DNA of 33,508 nucleotides, from assembly GCA_030690985.1 (NCBI GenBank), contig JAUYFG010000296.1, forward strand, positions 1-33,508. Direction: 5' to 3'. Positions 16,024 to 24,546 of the stretch are shown here, in pieces (positions within the stretch are counted from its first letter, which is position 1; every line of letters starts with the position of its first letter). Position numbers and translations under genes: made by a program. Source of the DNA: Pseudomonadota bacterium (GTDB lineage: Bacteria > Pseudomonadota > Gammaproteobacteria > Burkholderiales > Thiobacillaceae). The notes beneath the pieces are model-generated. The model was not told where the DNA came from, did no database searches, and saw only the letters and a program-made list of their open reading frames with translations.

Positions 16024-17079
16024 ATGGTCACCTCCCGTTTCTCCCGCGTCTTACCCATCGCCCTCCTGCTTGCCTGGCTTCCCGCCGCAGCCCAAGCCGC
16101 CGCAGCCAACGTCCAGGACGCCAACCAGGCTTTCCGGCAAGGCAACAACCCCGCCGCGCTGGAGAAGGTCAACTCCTTCCTGGCGGCCAATCCGAAAGAT
16201 GCCCAGGGGCGTTTCCTCAAGGGCCTGATCCTCACCGAACTGAACCGCCAGAACGAGGCAATCAAGGTCTTCTCCGACCTCACCGAGGATTACCCGGAAT
16301 TGCCCGAGCCCTACAACAACCTGGCCGTGCTCTATGCCGCGCAGGCCCAATTCGATCGCGCCAAGAACAGCCTGGAAATGGCCATCCGCACGCATCCCAG
16401 CTATGCCACCGCACATGAAAATCTGGGCGACATCTACGCCAAGATGGCTTCGCAGTCCTACGACAAGGCCTTGCAACTGGACAAGTCGAACACCTCCGCG
16501 CTGACCAAGCTGGCGATGATCCGCGACCTCTTCAGCCCGACGCAGATGCTGGATGCGGGCAAGAGCAAGGCACCCGCCAAGACCGGGGCCACGAAGACCG
16601 GCCAACTGGCGCAGGCCACCACGCCCCCGGCCGAACAAGTTCGTCCTGCCGCGCCCGTCAAAGTCGAAGCGGCCGCCAAACCTCCAGTCGTGCCAGTCGC
16701 GGCGAGCAAGCCCGCTGAAGTGGCCGCCGTGGCCGCCGTGGCAATTGACCCCAGCGCGGAGATCGAACGCACCCTCCATGCCTGGGCCGATGTATGGAGC
16801 CGGCGCGATGCCGAAGCCTACCTGGCCTTCTACGGCAAGGACTTCAAGGTACCGGGCGGCGGCGATCGCGCGGAATGGGAAGCGGATCGTAAAACCCGGG
16901 TCACCCGCCCGGAGTTCATCAAGGTGGAACTGGACCGGATCAAGATCAGGCTGCAAGGTGACACCGCCAAAGCCAGTTTCACCCAGAGCTACACCTCCAA
17001 CACCCACAAAGACAAGGGCAAGAAAACCCTGGTCCTGGAAAAACAGGACGACGCCTGGAAAATCGTCGAGGAGCGTTGA
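16024..17079 (+). CDS. Exported TPR protein with C-terminal NTF2-like domain
   Basis: A 351-aa product. Residues 1-25 are a signal peptide (VLPIALLLAWLPAAAQA). Residues 28-165 hold TPR-like helical repeats (for example ANQAFRQGNNPAALEKV and PYNNLAVLYAAQAQFDRAKNSLEMA). A Pro/Ala/Lys linker fills about 175-243. The last 105 residues form an NTF2/SnoaL-like domain starting LHAWADVWSRRDAEAYLAFY. That domain is clearly related to the C-terminus of the L,D-transpeptidase encoded next, with IKVEL, FTQ-Y and W-IV-E in the same places. A job as a periplasmic scaffold or partner of that enzyme is inference from shared domain and operon. Confidence 0.8.
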   Translation: MVTSRFSRVLPIALLLAWLPAAAQAAAANVQDANQAFRQGNNPAALEKVNSFLAANPKDAQGRFLKGLILTELNRQNEAIKVFSDLTEDYPELPEPYNNLAVLYAAQAQFDRAKNSLEMAIRTHPSYATAHENLGDIYAKMASQSYDKALQLDKSNTSALTKLAMIRDLFSPTQMLDAGKSKAPAKTGATKTGQLAQATTPPAEQVRPAAPVKVEAAAKPPVVPVAASKPAEVAAVAAVAIDPSAEIERTLHAWADVWSRRDAEAYLAFYGKDFKVPGGGDRAEWEADRKTRVTRPEFIKVELDRIKIRLQGDTAKASFTQSYTSNTHKDKGKKTLVLEKQDDAWKIVEER

Positions 17080-17084
17080 ACCCC

Positions 17085-18338
17085 ATGGGCAAATGGCTAT
17101 CCACTCTCGCACTGGTTCTGCTGACCGCGCTGTCCGGTCTGGCCGGAGCCGGCAGCGAGGCGCCCATCATGGTGGCCAGCGCCGACATGGCGCGCTATCT
17201 GCCTTCGCCCGATGGTCTGATCGCCAAAACGCTCCAGGACATCCGCAGCAATCGCCTCGATGACGCATTGCGGGAAGTCAACCGGGTCATCTCGCTGCGC
17301 CCCGATTTCAAGCTTGCCCACCTGATCAAGGGCGATCTGCTGATGGCGCGCTCGCGCCCGCTTTCCGGCATCGGCACGATGACGTCCCGGTCGGAGACTT
17401 CTGCGCAATCGCTGTCCGATCTGCGCGATGAAGCACGCGTGCGTCTGCTGCGTTATATCGACCAGCCCGACCCGGCCCTCCTGCCGCGCCAGATACTGCA
17501 ACTCGCAGCCGGGCAGAAATACGCGCTGCTCGCCGATGCCTCGCGTGCCCGCCTCTATCTGTTCGAGAACGTGGATGGCGAGCCGCGCCTGAAAGCCGAT
17601 TACTACATGACCATCGGCAAGAACGGCACCGACAAGCGCGTGGAAGGCGACAAGCGCACGCCGATGGGCATCTATCAAATCGCCCAGCAACTGCCCAGCA
17701 AAGGCCTCGCCGACCTCTATGGCGCCGGCGCCTTCCCGCTCGATTACCCGAACGAATGGGACCGCACCCAGCAGCGCGGCGGCCACGGCATCTGGCTGCA
17801 CGGCGTGCCTTCCGACACCTATAGCCGCCCTCCCCGCTCCAGCGACGGCTGCGTGGTGGTGACCAATCCCGACCTGAAGGAAATCAGCCGCTGGGTGCAA
17901 CCGGGCGCCACCCCAGTCGTGCTGGCCGAACGCACCGACTGGATCGACCGCGACACTTGGGAACAGGCCAGGAACGACCTGCTGGCACAACTCCAGTCCT
18001 GGCAGGCAAGCTGGCAGGAACGTGAAGCGGACCGCTTCCTGAGCCATTACACCAGTAACTTCCTGAAGGGCGAAGGCCGCGCCTGGTCGGAAAACAAACG
18101 CCGCAACATCACCGACAAAACCTGGATCAAGGTGGAACTGGAAGACATCAGCCTGTTCCTTTATCCGGGCACTGAAGACGGCAAACCCATGGCCTATGCC
18201 GAATTCACCCAGCGCTACAGCAGCGACCGCCTTTCCAGCGTCAGCCGCAAACGCCTGTATTGGCAACAGGACGCAAACCATTGGCGCATCGTCATGGAAA
18301 AAACCTCGGAATTGCCCACCCAACTAACACAACGCTGA
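17085..18338 (+). CDS. L,D-transpeptidase (YkuD domain) with TPR-like N-terminus and NTF2-like C-terminus
   Basis: L,D-transpeptidases make 3-3 crosslinks in peptidoglycan or attach proteins to it, in the periplasm. The product is 417 aa from the ATG at 17085, with GAGGAG 11 nt upstream. It has a signal peptide (about 1-24), a TPR-like pair of helices near 45-90, and a YkuD core near 135-275 with H239 (WLHGVPSDTYSRP) and the catalytic SSDGCVVV with C256. The C-terminal domain, from about 295, is of the same NTF2-like type as in the upstream protein. The EGDKRTPMGIYQI segment before the active site is typical of the YafK/ErfK branch. Confidence 0.88.
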   Translation: MGKWLSTLALVLLTALSGLAGAGSEAPIMVASADMARYLPSPDGLIAKTLQDIRSNRLDDALREVNRVISLRPDFKLAHLIKGDLLMARSRPLSGIGTMTSRSETSAQSLSDLRDEARVRLLRYIDQPDPALLPRQILQLAAGQKYALLADASRARLYLFENVDGEPRLKADYYMTIGKNGTDKRVEGDKRTPMGIYQIAQQLPSKGLADLYGAGAFPLDYPNEWDRTQQRGGHGIWLHGVPSDTYSRPPRSSDGCVVVTNPDLKEISRWVQPGATPVVLAERTDWIDRDTWEQARNDLLAQLQSWQASWQEREADRFLSHYTSNFLKGEGRAWSENKRRNITDKTWIKVELEDISLFLYPGTEDGKPMAYAEFTQRYSSDRLSSVSRKRLYWQQDANHWRIVMEKTSELPTQLTQR

Positions 18339-18342
18339 CTTT

Positions 18343-18951
18343 ATGCTGACCCTGACCCGCCTCATCCTGGCTTTTTGCCTGCTCTCTTTCACCGCCGCGA
18401 GCTTCGCGGCACCGAAATTCGCCTCCTCCAAGAAACCCAACCGAGCCCACACCATGATCAAACTGCAAACCAACTTCGGCCCCATCACCCTGGAACTGGA
18501 CGCAAAAGCCGCCCCCGAGACGGTCGCCAACTTCGTGCAATACGTGCGCGACGGCCACTACAACGGCACGATTTTTCACCGTGTGATCGACGGTTTCATG
18601 ATCCAGGGCGGCGGCTTCACCGCCGACATGGAGCAGAAAACCACCCGCGCACCGGTCCGCAATGAAGCCGACAACGGCCTCAAGAACGTCGCCTACAGCG
18701 TCGCCATGGCACGCACCCCCGACCCCGATTCCGCCAGCAGCCAGTTCTTCATCAACCTCGCCGACAACGGCTTCCTCAATTTCCGCGAGCCTTCCGCCCA
18801 AGGCTACGGCTACTGCGTGTTCGGCCGCGTCAGCGAAGGCCAGGACACCGTCGAGCGCATCCGCAAGGTACGCACCGGCATGCGCGCCGGCCACCAGGAT
18901 GTGCCGGCGGAAAACGTCATCATCGAATCGGCGGAGGTTGTGGAGGGCTGA
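18343..18951 (+). CDS. Cyclophilin-type peptidyl-prolyl cis-trans isomerase
   Basis: Speeds proline isomerisation during protein folding. The 202-aa product has a 20-residue signal peptide (LILAFCLLSFTAASFA), then a short basic linker and a complete cyclophilin domain beginning IKLQTNFGPITLEL. Motifs are YNGTIFHRVIDGFMIQGGG, with FHRVI carrying the catalytic Arg, AMARTPDPDSASSQFFINL and YGYCVFGRV. With the leader it would act in the periplasm like PpiA, but an in-frame ATG at 18454 matches the usual start of cytoplasmic PpiB. I see no ribosome binding site for the inner start. It starts 4 nt after the transpeptidase stop. A ppiB-lpxH neighbourhood is known in enterobacteria. Confidence 0.9.
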   Translation: MLTLTRLILAFCLLSFTAASFAAPKFASSKKPNRAHTMIKLQTNFGPITLELDAKAAPETVANFVQYVRDGHYNGTIFHRVIDGFMIQGGGFTADMEQKTTRAPVRNEADNGLKNVAYSVAMARTPDPDSASSQFFINLADNGFLNFREPSAQGYGYCVFGRVSEGQDTVERIRKVRTGMRAGHQDVPAENVIIESAEVVEG

Positions 18952-18959
18952 ACACCGCC

Positions 18960-19697
18960 ATGCCACAAGTGGCTTCGGCCACCCTGTTTCTTTCCGATCT
19001 GCATCTCACCCCGGAACGTCCCGGCGCTGCCGAGTCGTTCCGGCGCTTTCTCGACCAGAAAGCGATCCACGCCGAGGCCCTCTACCTCCTGGGCGACCTG
19101 TTCGAAGCCTGGGTGGGTGACGACGATCTCGCGCACCCGTTCCACGCCGAAATAGCGTCCGACCTGAAACGCGTCTCCCAGAGCGGCGTCCCCGTCTACT
19201 TCCTGCCCGGCAACCGCGACTTCCTCGTCGGCTCCGATCTGGCCCGCGCTGCCGGCCTGACCCTGCTGGAAGATCCCACCCGCATCGACCTATATGGCAG
19301 CGCCACCCTGCTCGCGCACGGCGACGCCTGGTGCTCGGACGACGCGCACTATCAGGCGTTACGCGCCCAGATACGGGAACCGGCCTGGCGCGCCGAGTTC
19401 CTCGACAAACCCCGGGCAGAGCGCCGCGCCATCGCCGCTGCTTTGCGCGAACGCAGCGAACTGGCCAAGGCCGGAAAACGCCCGGAAATCATGGACGTGA
19501 ACCCGGAGGCCATTGCCGAAGCATTCCGCCGGCATGGGGTCGGCCGCATCATCCACGGCCACACCCACCGACCCGCGCACCACAATCACAGCATCGATGG
19601 TCACCCCTGCGAGCGTTGGGTGTTGCCGGACTGGTACGATCTGGTCGGTGGCTATCTCGTTTGCGATGCCACGGGTTGCCGGGCCGCAGTTTGGTAA
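18960..19697 (+). CDS. lpxH: UDP-2,3-diacylglucosamine diphosphatase
   Basis: Hydrolyses UDP-2,3-diacylglucosamine to lipid X and UMP, the fourth step of lipid A synthesis, at the inner face of the membrane. The 245-aa protein has the calcineurin-like metal motifs in order: FLSDLHL near 11, LLGDLFEAWVGDD near 43, PGNRDFL near 82, LLAHGDAWC near 117, and IIHGHTHRP near 198. Length and motif order fit LpxH. It starts 8 nt after the isomerase stop and is the last gene of the run. Confidence 0.93.
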   Translation: MPQVASATLFLSDLHLTPERPGAAESFRRFLDQKAIHAEALYLLGDLFEAWVGDDDLAHPFHAEIASDLKRVSQSGVPVYFLPGNRDFLVGSDLARAAGLTLLEDPTRIDLYGSATLLAHGDAWCSDDAHYQALRAQIREPAWRAEFLDKPRAERRAIAAALRERSELAKAGKRPEIMDVNPEAIAEAFRRHGVGRIIHGHTHRPAHHNHSIDGHPCERWVLPDWYDLVGGYLVCDATGCRAAVW

Positions 19698-19875
19698 CTG
19701 AGACGTGGTCATTGATGTGTGGCGACAATGCCCCTTTGTTGCAATATCCCTTGAGGCAAATCAACAACATGGGGAACCCGTACAGCCCAGACAAGTCATC
19801 TTGAGGCACTATGTCTGACTTACTCCGACAGCAGTCGATAACGCGTCGGGCAACCGATTTTTCAAGGACGGCCAC

Positions 19876-20955
19876 ATGAAAGCATTACCTCAACTCCTGA
19901 GCTGCCTACTTATCGCCTCCGTTGCGCTGCTCAACAGTGGCGCGGCCTTGAGCAGCGATGCGCAAGCTAACAAAAAACTGACCAAGCCCTCAGCCGGCGC
20001 CACACACAAGAAAGCCAAGAAATCGCTCAGAAGAGCGAAAACCGCGCAGACCCGGAAATATCACAGCCAGGCCGAACCTGTCGCCCAGGCACCAGCCAGC
20101 GTAGTACCGACTGTCGTTGCCGAGAATGCCTACCTGCCCAGCTCGACGGCCCCCGTCGTCGCGAAAGCGAATAGCTATTTGCCCGCCGCTGCCGCCACCA
20201 ACACCACCATCACCAGCACCGCAGCCATCACCCCTCCCGTAGTCGCCGCCACCAGCGTGGCAACGGCCAGCGCATCCAGTTCCGATGCTCCCAAGGAGAT
20301 TCCAGCCACGCCGGCCGCCCCGTTGGTCTTGGCCAAATCGCTGGCGCTGACGTCCACCGCAGCCAGCGCCCCGGTAGTGGCTCAGGAGGCACCGGTAGTT
20401 GCTCAGACAGCCCCGTCCACCACCCCCTGGAATACCGGGGACGCTGCCGGCGTACAGGCTCAATCGCGGAAGGCTGACACGATCATCGCGAGATCGCAAA
20501 ACCCCTATCTGGCCTACAACGCAGCCTACAACACGACCTACAGCCAGCCATTTACCGCGTTCAACCCGGCCGAAAGCCTTAGTCTGCTATTCAGTGGCCT
20601 GATGTTTTCCCTGCCCTCGCTGCCTTCGGTCAGCCAGCCCAGCCAAGCGGCATTCAATCAAACACCCGCCACGCCCAGCGCGACCCCTGGCCTGGGCAAT
20701 ATCTTCAGCAGCTTGAGGGAGTACCTGCCCGAGCCCCACCTGCCATCAGCGGACATAGACATCCTCCCAAGCATCACCAAGGTCTATCCCACCGGCGAAA
20801 AGCCCCTGGTGGTGCTGACCTTCAAATGCCCCACCGAACTGATCGGCATCACCCCGCTGCCGACCAAAGCCCTGCGCTGGCTGATCACGGCGGGCATGGA
20901 CAGCATCAACAGCACCAACCTGCTCTCCTTCAACATGCAACAGGTTTGCCAGTAA
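19876..20955 (+). CDS. Exported Ala/Thr/Pro-rich protein of unknown function
   Basis: A 359-aa product with a signal peptide (about 1-25), AGGA 8 nt before the ATG, then a Lys/Arg-rich stretch near 33-60 (THKKAKKSLRRAKTAQTRK). A low-complexity region of about 130 residues follows with loose repeats (NAYLPSS, NSYLPAA; APVVAQEAPVVAQ). An aromatic segment (NPYLAYNAAYNTTYSQPF) comes near 210. The C-terminal 100 residues look folded: LREYLPEPHLPSADIDIL, TGEKPLVVLTFKCPTELIGITP, and a final Cys pair (one in FKCP, one three residues from the end). I recognise no family. The basic patch could bind wall or nucleic acid and the low-complexity part could be a flexible spacer; both are guesses. Confidence 0.75.
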   Translation: MKALPQLLSCLLIASVALLNSGAALSSDAQANKKLTKPSAGATHKKAKKSLRRAKTAQTRKYHSQAEPVAQAPASVVPTVVAENAYLPSSTAPVVAKANSYLPAAAATNTTITSTAAITPPVVAATSVATASASSSDAPKEIPATPAAPLVLAKSLALTSTAASAPVVAQEAPVVAQTAPSTTPWNTGDAAGVQAQSRKADTIIARSQNPYLAYNAAYNTTYSQPFTAFNPAESLSLLFSGLMFSLPSLPSVSQPSQAAFNQTPATPSATPGLGNIFSSLREYLPEPHLPSADIDILPSITKVYPTGEKPLVVLTFKCPTELIGITPLPTKALRWLITAGMDSINSTNLLSFNMQQVCQ

Positions 20956-21129
20956 CACCGTCTGCGCCTCATTACCGAGATATCGCGAAGCGTCGTTTCC
21001 AGGTTGAACCCGTTGTTCGGCGCAAGCATGCTTGAAGTCCATTCGCCCTGAATTTGCCGCAGGGGGAATATGGGCTTCGGCAGCCCCAAGCCGAACGCAT
21101 TTCGGCCGGTTGCTGCCGTGATGACGGGT

Positions 21130-21609
21130 CTACGCGGAGTTGCGCGCAATCTCCCGCAATAGCCCTTCCGCCGCATCTTCCACCATATCCAACACCTGCT
21201 CGAACCCTTTTCCGCCACCGTAATAGGGGTCAGGCACATTGAGATTGGGGAAACGGCTGCTGAACGCCAGATAGAGCCTCACCTTGTGCTTGTACTGCTC
21301 CGGGCAACGCTGTTGCAGGTTGTGCAGGTTGTCACGATCCATCGCCAGTACATAGTCGAACGATGCGAAATCCTGATCACTGACCTGACGCCCACGTAGC
21401 GAGGAGAGGTCATAGCCGCGGCTCAGCGCGGTTTTCTGCGCACGCGCATCCGGTGTGCTGCCGACGTGAAAGCCATGGGTGCCGGCAGAGTCGATCTCGA
21501 TCTGTTTCTCCCAACCCGCCTTTTTTGCTTTGTCGCGAAAAACGCCTTCCGCAGTGGGCGAGCGGCAAATATTGCCCATGCAGACAAACAACACTCTGGT
21601 CTTGCTCAT
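21130..21609 (-). CDS. Low-molecular-weight protein-tyrosine phosphatase
   Basis: Dephosphorylates tyrosine residues in the cytoplasm; bacterial members often pair with tyrosine kinases that control exopolysaccharide. The 159-aa product has the P-loop CMGNICRS (C10-X5-R16), the SAGTHGFHVG segment near 41, and the acid motif DPYY at 127-130. It is more like eukaryotic-type LMW-PTP than ArsC arsenate reductase, since the DPYY acid motif and P-loop are those of a phosphatase. I draw no link to the aio genes. It is the last gene of a minus-strand run and convergent with the exported unknown. Confidence 0.92.
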   Translation of the reverse strand: MSKTRVLFVCMGNICRSPTAEGVFRDKAKKAGWEKQIEIDSAGTHGFHVGSTPDARAQKTALSRGYDLSSLRGRQVSDQDFASFDYVLAMDRDNLHNLQQRCPEQYKHKVRLYLAFSSRFPNLNVPDPYYGGGKGFEQVLDMVEDAAEGLLREIARNSA

Positions 21610-21678
21610 AGGTCTTTCGGCAGGTTGAACGAAAGGGATGGATTATCCCGATATCTCGCCCGCTTTTCCCATGTCACA

Positions 21679-22614
21679 TCATTCGTCGTCCGCACCCAAT
21701 TTGCGCCGTACTTCGCCCAGATCGGGCAGGACCACGCCCATGGAACGGGCGACATGGGGGTTGAAGGTGACGGAAAAACTGTCGGCATGTTGCGACGGGG
21801 GCAGATCGCCGCTTTCCGGCTTCCAGCGCAGTGCCATCAGCGCGCCCTGACGGCCGATCTGGGCCGGCGAGGAATACACGGCGGCAACCGCGCCCGCCTT
21901 CGACAACCCCTGTGAGAAACCCACGACCGGCACCCGGTAACGGTAGGTGGTGAGCAACACATATTTTGCGTTGCCGGCATGGATGGCCAGGGAATCCGGC
22001 ACCAGCAGCAGCACGTCGGATTCGGGCAGGACATTGCGCAAGGCCGGTGCCACCTCTTCCGGCCGCGCCACGCTCTCAAGATTCAGCTTCAGATGGCGAC
22101 GCGCCGCTTCCTGCTGGAGCCATTTCACGGTTTCGTCGTTCTCTGCGGATACCACCAGGCCGACCCGCTTCGCTTGTGGAAACGTTGCGTCCACCAGCGC
22201 CAGTGAGCGACTGGCGGGTTGGTCTATGTAGACGTGGGAGATTTTTCGGCGCGGCAGCGTGGCGGGCCAGCCAAGTCGGCCCGTGGAAACACGCGGAACC
22301 ATGAGAGAGAGCACCGCAGCTTGACCGGAATGATGGTCGGAAACCCGGTGCGCTGCGGCAAGGCCGATGGGCACAATCAGGTCATTCTCACCGGTCAGGG
22401 CACGAATCTGCCGCCCATCCAGTTCTTCGAGCGTCCAGTTCCTGATCTGACGCGACGAAGCGAACGCCGCTCGGAAAGCCTCCACCACCTCGCGGTAAGC
22501 ACCGCCTTCCCCGCTCGGGATCAGGTGTACTACGCCATCCGCACGGAGCGGTGTGCAGGCCATGCAGGCGAGCAGAATCAACAGATTCCTGAGCACGGTG
22601 AGGCGCCGCCGCAT
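21679..22614 (-). CDS. Periplasmic binding protein of the ABC_sub_bind (YckB/COG2984-like) type
   Basis: A 311-aa product from the ATG at 22614, one codon after an alternative TTG. It has a signal peptide with a hydrophobic core (LRNLLILLACMACTPLRA) and a two-lobe binding fold suggested by KRVGLVVSAEN (near 150) and ESDVLLLVPDSLAI (near 197). NPHVARSMGVVLPD (near 288) is typical of the family end. Such proteins usually work with an inner-membrane transporter, but no permease or ATPase gene is here. It follows a TonB-dependent receptor gene by 15 nt, so the pair may take up or sense the same ligand (inference). Confidence 0.78.
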   Translation of the reverse strand: MRRRLTVLRNLLILLACMACTPLRADGVVHLIPSGEGGAYREVVEAFRAAFASSRQIRNWTLEELDGRQIRALTGENDLIVPIGLAAAHRVSDHHSGQAAVLSLMVPRVSTGRLGWPATLPRRKISHVYIDQPASRSLALVDATFPQAKRVGLVVSAENDETVKWLQQEAARRHLKLNLESVARPEEVAPALRNVLPESDVLLLVPDSLAIHAGNAKYVLLTTYRYRVPVVGFSQGLSKAGAVAAVYSSPAQIGRQGALMALRWKPESGDLPPSQHADSFSVTFNPHVARSMGVVLPDLGEVRRKLGADDE

Positions 22615-22629
22615 CAACTTGGCAGAGCC

Positions 22630-24546
22630 TCAGAACTCCATCTGGAACTGGACGTAGCCCTGTCTGGAAACCCGTTTTTCCGGCTTGAGGTCATATTCGT
22701 AATCGGCACCGTCAGCGTGCTGTAACACATAAGCCAGTCGTGCCTTGTTTCCCTCCAGCTTGAATTCTTTGGCGAGTCGCACATCGGTGCGACGGTAGTC
22801 GGGAGGCCTGTTGCTGTCGTAAGTGACAAAGTTATCGCTGCGATAGTGCCCCACGCTGCCATCCAGTCCGTACGGAAAGCGATGCGAGATCAGTGCTCCA
22901 CTCACATGCCTGGGGAAGTATTGGGGTTGCGTATGCGTGGTGTCGATATGCAATTGGGCGTAGTTCAACACCACGAAAGAACGAGCGCCGAAGCGCCAGC
23001 GCAGTTGACCATCCATGCCGCGGTGCTCGCTGTCGGCAAGATTGGAAAAATAGTTGGTGCCCGTCGATATATCGATCAGATCGCGCAGGCTGTCGCGGTA
23101 AATGCGCACATCGAGACTGAGGCCATATTCCGGCCAACTGCCCAGGTAGCCGATTTCACGGGAAAAATTACTTTCCGGTCGGATCGAACTGTTCGATGTC
23201 AGCCGCTGAATGGTGGTCGTCCCCCCACCCAGCAAGGGAAGCGTCAAGCGCCAATCGGCATTCGCTTCAGCCTGCACCGGGTTGCGATAGGCTCGCGAAG
23301 CTCCAATGCGAAAAGTATGGCGTGGGTCGGGTTGCCAACTCAGGGCCATGCGGGGTGAGACACGTCCGCCGACCAGGTCATAGTCTTCCCACATGGCTCC
23401 GGCATTGAGCAGCCATTGCGATGCCAGGCGCCACTCGAGATGGGCGAATGTGCCCCAACTCCAGACCACCAGATCGTCGTTGCGATTGAAGTAATGCTGG
23501 GAATTGACGGCATCACGACGGCCGTACCCGCCCAGGGTCATCCGCAAGCTTTCGCCGAGTCGGCGGTTCCATTGCGCCTCGCCGTGCCGGCGGTCGGACA
23601 TCAAATCGCGTGCGTAAGTAAAGTCTGGAACGATGGAAGCATTGCCCACCGGCACGGTTTCTTGCCCCAATTGGTAATGGTGATAGCCCTTGATCAGCAA
23701 CTCCTGGCCATCGCCCAGCACGCGCCGGTAATCGATCTGCTGGAAATGGCTGTTGATGTGCTCCTCGTGGGGCAATGAAAGTCGATTGTTCCGCGTGGTA
23801 CTCCCAGCTCCGCGCGTCCCTCCGACATACCCCATCTGCAACGTCAGGCCGTGCCCAGGCCCGATGTCGAAGTCACCGTAGTAATTGACCGAAGGCGCCC
23901 GCGTGGTGTCGTAGATTTCGCCGCCGAGATCGTCAAATCCCGTGTCCTGGTGCCACCCGATGGTCACACGATGCTTGTGAACCTTCCCACCCGCCCAGCG
24001 AAGCAGGTAATCCTGGCGATCATCAGCTCCCTGGGTCGTGGTGAACATACGCCCTTCCACCTCAGCCGGATGACGGGTGATGATGTTGATGATGCCGGTC
24101 AGGGCATTGGCGCCGTAGCTGGCGGCATTGGGGCCGCGCACCACCTCGATTCGGTCGATGTCGGCGATGGCCAGGGGCAGGGTATCCCAGCGCACGCCGC
24201 CCAGCGAAGACAGGTAGATGGAACGCCCATCGACCAGAACCTGCATGTGGCGGGCATATTCGGCGGAGATGGCGTTCGCCACGGAAAAGTTGAAACCGTT
24301 GCTCTGCCCGACATGGAACCCCGGAACCAGGCGAAACAGGTCCGGCACGTTCTGAAAGCCGGATGCCTCGATCATGGCGCGGTCGATCACGCTGATGGCG
24401 TTTGGGGCATCCTGGACAGGTTGCGCCAGGCGGCTGGCGGTCAGCACCACGGGTATTTCGCCGATGAAATCGGCCTCACTCAACTCCTTTGCCGCGCAGG
24501 GAACCGCCACGAGAACGGCAAATAGCGGAAATAGCGGTTTCACCAT
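22630..24546 (-). CDS. TonB-dependent outer-membrane receptor
   Basis: Takes up a ligand across the outer membrane using TonB energy. The product is 638 aa from the ATG at 24546, with a signal peptide (VKPLFPLFAVLVAVPCAA). The plug domain is at about 30-150: EIPVVLTASRLAQPVQDAP, SGFQNVPDLFRLVPGFHVG, DIDRIEVVRGPNAASYGANALTGIINI. The remaining 480 residues are beta-strand rich and end in phenylalanine (VQFQMEF), as outer-membrane barrels do. The ligand is unknown; I see no siderophore or cobalamin genes or riboswitch. Its start overlaps the dnaQ stop by 7 nt (ATGGTGA), an odd coupling of a receptor to a replication gene. Confidence 0.9.
   Translation of the reverse strand: MVKPLFPLFAVLVAVPCAAKELSEADFIGEIPVVLTASRLAQPVQDAPNAISVIDRAMIEASGFQNVPDLFRLVPGFHVGQSNGFNFSVANAISAEYARHMQVLVDGRSIYLSSLGGVRWDTLPLAIADIDRIEVVRGPNAASYGANALTGIINIITRHPAEVEGRMFTTTQGADDRQDYLLRWAGGKVHKHRVTIGWHQDTGFDDLGGEIYDTTRAPSVNYYGDFDIGPGHGLTLQMGYVGGTRGAGSTTRNNRLSLPHEEHINSHFQQIDYRRVLGDGQELLIKGYHHYQLGQETVPVGNASIVPDFTYARDLMSDRRHGEAQWNRRLGESLRMTLGGYGRRDAVNSQHYFNRNDDLVVWSWGTFAHLEWRLASQWLLNAGAMWEDYDLVGGRVSPRMALSWQPDPRHTFRIGASRAYRNPVQAEANADWRLTLPLLGGGTTTIQRLTSNSSIRPESNFSREIGYLGSWPEYGLSLDVRIYRDSLRDLIDISTGTNYFSNLADSEHRGMDGQLRWRFGARSFVVLNYAQLHIDTTHTQPQYFPRHVSGALISHRFPYGLDGSVGHYRSDNFVTYDSNRPPDYRRTDVRLAKEFKLEGNKARLAYVLQHADGADYEYDLKPEKRVSRQGYVQFQMEF

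Noticed and set aside
21130-21609. Arsenate reductase (ArsC) linked to the aio genes
   Set aside because: The fold is shared with ArsC, but the CX5R loop plus the DPYY acid motif and the position 16 kb away in another operon point to a tyrosine phosphatase.
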